Shown piece by piece: positions 62,798 through 64,000 of a stretch of 64,000 nt of DNA. Under the pieces are notes generated by a model, which made no database searches, was not told the origin of the DNA, and saw only the letters and a list, made by a program, of their open reading frames with translations. A program made the position numbers and the translations under genes. This stretch comes from Promethearchaeota archaeon (GTDB taxonomy: Archaea > Asgardarchaeota > Lokiarchaeia > Sigyniarchaeales > SOKP01): the NCBI GenBank assembly GCA_019058445.1, contig JAHPZA010000006.1, forward strand, positions 1,194,943-1,258,942, given 5' to 3'. Position 1 is the stretch's first letter. Each line of letters begins with the position of its first letter.

Positions 62798-63535
62798 TTA
62801 TTCGTATAATTTCATTTTTAGTTTTTCTATAAGTTCTGCTTTAATTAGACCATTATTTCTATCATATCCTTCACAAACGATACTTCTAACACCTATTAAA
62901 TCGGGGGAAATCTGTTTCAATTTTAAGATATCATTATGCTTAATTTTCCCGGCCAAAGCCACTCTTACATTATAACTCTTTGCCTTTTCTTTAAATTTAA
63001 TTAGTTGCTCTACATTTAAAAAATCAAACAATCCCCTCTCATCCTTAATATATGTATCGAGCATAGCAAAATCAGAACCCGATTCAGCAGCGATGGTTGG
63101 AATTGCTAAAAAGTGTGGAGAACTTTTCATCCTTGATTGATCTGCATAACCAGCCGCAACAACCATAATTTTTTTATTAAATTCTTTTACGGCCTTAACT
63201 ACATTTTTCATTAATTCTATTCCTTCAAATTCGTTCTTCGGACCTTTTAATCCCACTTTAATAATATCCGCTCCTGCCACTGCAGCTCCTAAAGCCGCTA
63301 GTGAGGCACTCCCAGGCAAATATGGGAAGTCTCCAATTGTAGCACTTAAAAGTTTTGAACTATGTGTAGGAATTACTTTTTTCATTGCTTTAATCATCCA
63401 AGGAAAATTTGCTCCTAAAGAACCTTCTTTTGGATTTTTACAATCAATGTATTTTATACCCCCAGCATTTACTACGATTTTTGCTTCTTCCACGTTTTTA
63501 GGACTAATTAGTAATTCTATTTTATTATTAGCCAT
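62798..63535 (-). CDS. mfnB: (5-formylfuran-3-yl)methyl phosphate synthase
   Basis: The 245-residue TIM-barrel protein condenses two glyceraldehyde-3-phosphate molecules to the furan precursor of methanofuran. It has L-L-I-S-P-K-N, I-D-C-K-N-P-K-E-G-S-L-G-A-N-F-P-W (catalytic Lys near residue 33), I-K-V-G-L-K-G-P and A-G-K-I. Presence in an organism without visible methanogenesis genes suggests use of a methanofuran-like C1 carrier. It precedes the GNAT gene by 11 bp. Confidence 0.92.
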   Translation of the reverse strand: MANNKIELLISPKNVEEAKIVVNAGGIKYIDCKNPKEGSLGANFPWMIKAMKKVIPTHSSKLLSATIGDFPYLPGSASLAALGAAVAGADIIKVGLKGPKNEFEGIELMKNVVKAVKEFNKKIMVVAAGYADQSRMKSSPHFLAIPTIAAESGSDFAMLDTYIKDERGLFDFLNVEQLIKFKEKAKSYNVRVALAGKIKHNDILKLKQISPDLIGVRSIVCEGYDRNNGLIKAELIEKLKMKLYE

Positions 63536-63770
63536 AATTGATCATTTACATAGGATAAATTTAAAAAATTTTTTCCACAATATTTTTTCATTAAGTTATT
63601 ATATATATGGAATTGTTACCTTATAACCTTACAATTAAATATACTATTTCGTACTTCTCTTATAAATTTAGAGCCTTTTTTTTTGAAGTCATAATTTAGA
63701 TAATTATAAAAATAACTATTTTATATTTATTTTATAATAAAATTACTACAAGTTAAAACTTGATAAAAGA

Positions 63771-64000
63771 ATGTCTCCAAAAGAAATTACAAAAATTGAG
63801 CTCACTGAAGATGTCTTTAAAGAACCTATTGATGTCATTAATAAATTGTCAAGCCATATTGATGGATTAAAATACACAAAAGTGATTCAAACATTTGTCA
63901 TGGAAAATCGAGATTTAAATTTGGTTTTATCAAAACAAGGTTCTGACTATTTTAAAGGGAAAATTGTGTGGATTGGAAATAAAAAGGATGATTCTGAGGG
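63771..64000 (+). CDS. Unknown protein, N-terminal fragment (runs off the window)
   Basis: The ATG at 63771 opens a frame that continues past the window end, with 76 codons seen. The visible part (I-T-K-I-E-L-T-E-D-V-F, then F-V-M-E-N-R-D-L-N-L-V-L-S) alternates strands and helices; no family is recognised. It is preceded by a 235-bp AT-rich gap. Confidence 0.55.
   Translation, partial: MSPKEITKIELTEDVFKEPIDVINKLSSHIDGLKYTKVIQTFVMENRDLNLVLSKQGSDYFKGKIVWIGNKKDDSE

Noticed and set aside
1..64000. CRISPR arrays, complete insertion sequences, rRNA genes
   Set aside because: I saw no regularly spaced direct repeats, no transposase, and no rRNA-like sequence.

Overview
The window is about 64 kb of AT-rich archaeal chromosome. 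The gene set is archaeal: ribosomal protein L15e, RNase P proteins Rpp30 and Pop5, archaeosine TGT, Trm5, Fap7/AK6-type kinase, pantoate kinase, archaeal UMP kinase, MfnB and DUF371. Beside it sit a Roadblock/LC7 protein, a Ras/Rab-like GTPase, longin-like proteins, an Orc1/Cdc6 paralogue and an NFACT (Rqc2-type) protein. That mixture points to an Asgard archaeon, perhaps Lokiarchaeia-like; the lineage is inferred from gene content only.

Layout. 1-1.9 kb: a MoxR ATPase and its partner, running off the left edge. 2-6.7 kb: an accessory island with a Dam-type methylase, two unknown genes, decayed copies of the methylase and of one unknown gene, and a LAGLIDADG endonuclease between the decayed copies. 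6.9-9.3 kb: a glycyl radical enzyme without a visible activase. 9.4-20 kb: tRNA-Ala, valS, the chromosome-organisation operon smc-scpA-scpB (minus strand) and a degenerate Orc1/Cdc6-like protein. 20-27 kb: nitrilase, HAD phosphatase, a longin-like/RWD-like pair, 2-hydroxyacid dehydrogenase and L15e. 27-31.4 kb: a metabolic run on the minus strand (SDR, ThDP enzyme, VOC protein, DUF39-ferredoxin). 31.5-41.6 kb: RNase P genes, secreted/membrane proteins, GDPD, NFACT, orphan PyrI, a dolichol-kinase-like protein and TrpB2. 41.9-50.2 kb: Roadblock protein, two coupled giant helical proteins of unknown function, a PD-(D/E)XK nuclease, tRNA-Arg and a coiled-coil protein. 50-54.2 kb: tRNA modification and ribosome genes (trm5, DUF371, tgtA, Fap7-like) and tRNA-Ile. 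54.4-64 kb: GTPase, a palindrome-rich gap, aldehyde:ferredoxin oxidoreductase, UMP kinase, pantoate kinase, ProC, GNAT and MfnB.

Three things stand out. (1) All three tRNA genes carry short introns (27-30 nt) at non-canonical places: position 25/26 in tRNA-Ala(CGC), the D-loop plus 59/60 in tRNA-Arg(TCT), and 59/60 in tRNA-Ile(GAT). Bulge-helix-bulge pairings can be drawn for three of the four. (2) Three genes (smc, scpA and a VOC-family gene) have conserved N-termini that lie upstream of any in-frame ATG/GTG/TTG; each reaches back to an ATT codon placed behind a good Shine-Dalgarno sequence. (3) The SMC protein, at about 1485 residues, is unusually long and shows no recognisable hinge. Its centre instead holds a duplicated helical module, and its kleisin partner ScpA carries an N-terminal SAP-like domain.
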